Shown here: piece after piece, positions 57,009 through 58,277 of the stretch
How the letters are laid out: each line of letters starts with the position of its first letter
Numbering within the stretch: the stretch's first letter is position 1
Assembly (NCBI GenBank): GCA_021648125.1
Contig: JAKITK010000014.1
Span: 1-58,277 of the forward strand
DNA from: Lysobacterales bacterium
GTDB lineage: Bacteria; Pseudomonadota; Gammaproteobacteria; Xanthomonadales; SZUA-36
DNA length: 58,277 bases
Reading direction: 5' to 3'
Notes under the pieces: model-generated
Databases searched by the model: none
Seen by the model: the letters and a program-made list of their open reading frames with translations, nothing else
Told to the model about the DNA's origin: nothing
Position numbers and translations under genes: made by a program

Positions 57009-57692
57009 TTAGTCTCTGGGGCCGAATAATGCAGTACCCACTCTGACCATGGTGCTGCCGCTGGTGATTGCGGCTTCCATATCTGCAGACATACCCAGCG
57101 ATAGGGTGTCAATATTTCGGAATTCCGTTTGTAAGTGTCGAAATAATCCCGCCATTTTTTCCAAACTGCGAGTTTGTGCCTGCGGGGGGAGTCCCGGGTC
57201 CGGAATCGCCATTAAGCCCCGCAGACGAAGCCCGGGCAACTCTGTTGCCAGTATCGAAAGTGGTATTAGATCAGCCACGGAAATGCCGCGTTTTTGGATT
57301 TCGTTGTCAATATTAATCTGCAGCAGGATGTTAAGTGGTGCCAGTTCGGTAGGCCTTTGTGCTGATAGGCGTTGCAATAACCGAGCTGAATCAACACTTT
57401 GAGCCCAATCAAAATTCGCTGCTATCTTAGCGCTTTTATTGCTTTGAATCGGGCCGATAAAATGCCATTCAATCGCAAGGTCAGATAGCTCTGCCATTTT
57501 TACCAGTGCTTCTTGAAGGTAGCTTTCGCCGAATGCTGTTTGCCCCAAACTATGTAATGTTCGGATTTTGTTAGCGGACTGTTTTTTGCTGACGGCCAGA
57601 AGCCTGACCGCTCCGGCTGGCCTATTGGCTGCCGAGCTAGCCAGGGTTGTTCGCCGGATTGTGGCGTGATAGGAGCAAGAAATATCGGACAT
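57009..57692 (-). CDS. yggS: PLP homeostasis protein, YggS family
   Basis: 227 residues. Binds pyridoxal phosphate through K36 in LLAVSKK and helps balance PLP; it has no clear catalytic activity. The motif GESYLQEA replaces the usual GENYVQE. The core IEWHFIGPIQSNK and LSLGMSADMEAAI are conserved. Divergent from pilT, as in pseudomonads. Confidence 0.93.
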   Translation of the reverse strand: MSDISCSYHATIRRTTLASSAANRPAGAVRLLAVSKKQSANKIRTLHSLGQTAFGESYLQEALVKMAELSDLAIEWHFIGPIQSNKSAKIAANFDWAQSVDSARLLQRLSAQRPTELAPLNILLQINIDNEIQKRGISVADLIPLSILATELPGLRLRGLMAIPDPGLPPQAQTRSLEKMAGLFRHLQTEFRNIDTLSLGMSADMEAAITSGSTMVRVGTALFGPRD

Positions 57693-57850
57693 TTCAACTC
57701 AAAAGGATTAAAGTATTGCCATTGATGACTGTAAGCTACAGTATATAACTAAAATATATCGCTAAAGTAATGGATTACAGGGATGCCCGAGCAAAGTTGG
57801 CGATTTCTTCTATAATATAAAAATAGAACGCAAATACGGGCAGTAAGCAA

Positions 57851-57867
57851 CGCCTGAAAACCAGGCG
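57851..57867 (+). promoter_or_regulatory. Short hairpin in the pilT leader
   Basis: CGCCTG (57851-57856) pairs with CAGGCG (57862-57867) around a five-base loop, 20 bp before the pilT ATG and just before its ribosome site GAGGG. The effect, if any, is unknown. Confidence 0.4.
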
Positions 57868-57886
57868 TAGACACTGAGGGAAGCAG

Positions 57887-58277
57887 ATGGATATTAATGA
57901 ACTACTCGCCTTTTCGGTAAAGAACAAGGCCTCCGATTTACACTTGTCAGCGGGTATGCCGCCACTCATCCGTGTAGACGGGGATATCCGGCGACTGGAT
58001 TTACCTTCGCTGGAAAACAAGGATCTTCTGGAACTGGTTTACAGTACTCTGAACGATCATCAGCGGCGTGATTTTGAAGCCAATTTAGAAGTGGATTATT
58101 CGTATTCTGTTCCTGAAGTTGCACGGTTCCGGGTTAATGCCTACCATCAGGATCGTGGAATTGGCGCCGCCTTCCGCACCATTCCTACAGATATAATGAC
58201 ACTGGAAGACCTTCAGGCGCCACCGATATTTAAAGACATTATCAATGTGCCCCGTGGTCTTGTGTTGGTAACCGGCC
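57887..58277 (+). CDS. pilT: Type IV pilus retraction ATPase PilT (N-terminal part)
   Basis: The first 130 codons of PilT are here; the gene runs off the right end. The start MDINELLAFSVKNKASDLHLSAG and the N-terminal PAS-like domain (PPLIRVDGDIRRLDLP) are typical, and VPRGLVLVTG leads to the Walker A beyond the window. PilT depolymerises type IV pili and powers twitching. The strand and neighbours match the pseudomonad pilT-yggS pair. Confidence 0.97.
   Translation, partial: MDINELLAFSVKNKASDLHLSAGMPPLIRVDGDIRRLDLPSLENKDLLELVYSTLNDHQRRDFEANLEVDYSYSVPEVARFRVNAYHQDRGIGAAFRTIPTDIMTLEDLQAPPIFKDIINVPRGLVLVTG

Noticed and set aside
1-58277. tRNA, rRNA and CRISPR arrays
   Set aside because: No cloverleaf arms with TTCGA-type loops, no rRNA stretches and no regularly spaced direct repeats with spacers were seen by eye.

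Overview
The window looks like a moderate-GC gammaproteobacterial chromosome, probably a marine or environmental Cellvibrionales/Pseudomonadales-type organism. The basis is the conserved neighbourhoods DUF3426-fis-purH-purD, aroK-aroB, and pilT | yggS-proC-yggT...DUF4426, together with a long FadE, a GTP-type PEP carboxykinase and XrtH. This placement is inference from gene content and order; no marker-gene comparison could be run.

Layout. 1-1720 is an accessory edge: a doc-type toxin-antitoxin pair, a PIN-domain toxin between sequences that look like integron attC core sites, and a cluster of three near-identical palindromic repeats around a perfect 24-bp palindrome. 1925-11185 is a long collinear minus-strand housekeeping run: pyrE, DUF4124, DUF3426, fis, then purH, purD, uvrD, an alpha/beta hydrolase and pyrF, many with overlapping stop/start codons. 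11348-13914 is a lemA-M48 protease pair. 14250-15909 is an FG-GAP surface protein whose signal peptide lies in another frame. 16137-18654 holds a GMC oxidoreductase and a MOSC protein. 18786-24354 is an RND pump, its adaptor and a 12-TM-type transporter.

24355-27563 is a small accessory island between the transporter gene and a second, degraded copy of its 3' end. It holds a multicopper-oxidase (CopA-like) fragment, a YCII/DGPF protein with an ECF42-type sigma factor (frameshifted at a homopolymer) and hicBA. 27701-29242 is an AbgT transporter with a clear terminator. 29333-32259 is the wreck of a type I restriction locus: truncated hsdM, an intact DUF4143 ATPase, and hsdR with two internal deletions.

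32592-40085 concerns cobalamin and iron: a BtuCD-like ABC transporter, rppH, bfd with a Fur-box-like site, bacterioferritin, SufT, a cobalamin riboswitch driving btuB, and apbE. 40148-51696 carries fadE, a SEC-C/TPR/O-GlcNAc-transferase-like protein followed by a TetR regulator, pckG, and a 1357-residue beta-propeller sensor kinase. 51719-58277 returns to conserved genes: hemE, aroB and aroK, a divergent exosortase H, then DUF4426, yggT, proC and yggS on the minus strand and the start of pilT on the plus strand.

The most distinctive items are the integron-like boundaries around the PIN gene, the duplication-flanked island, several precise frameshifts at coding sites, the exosortase H without a visible substrate, and the SEC-C/OGT protein. 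No complete new multi-gene system is claimed.
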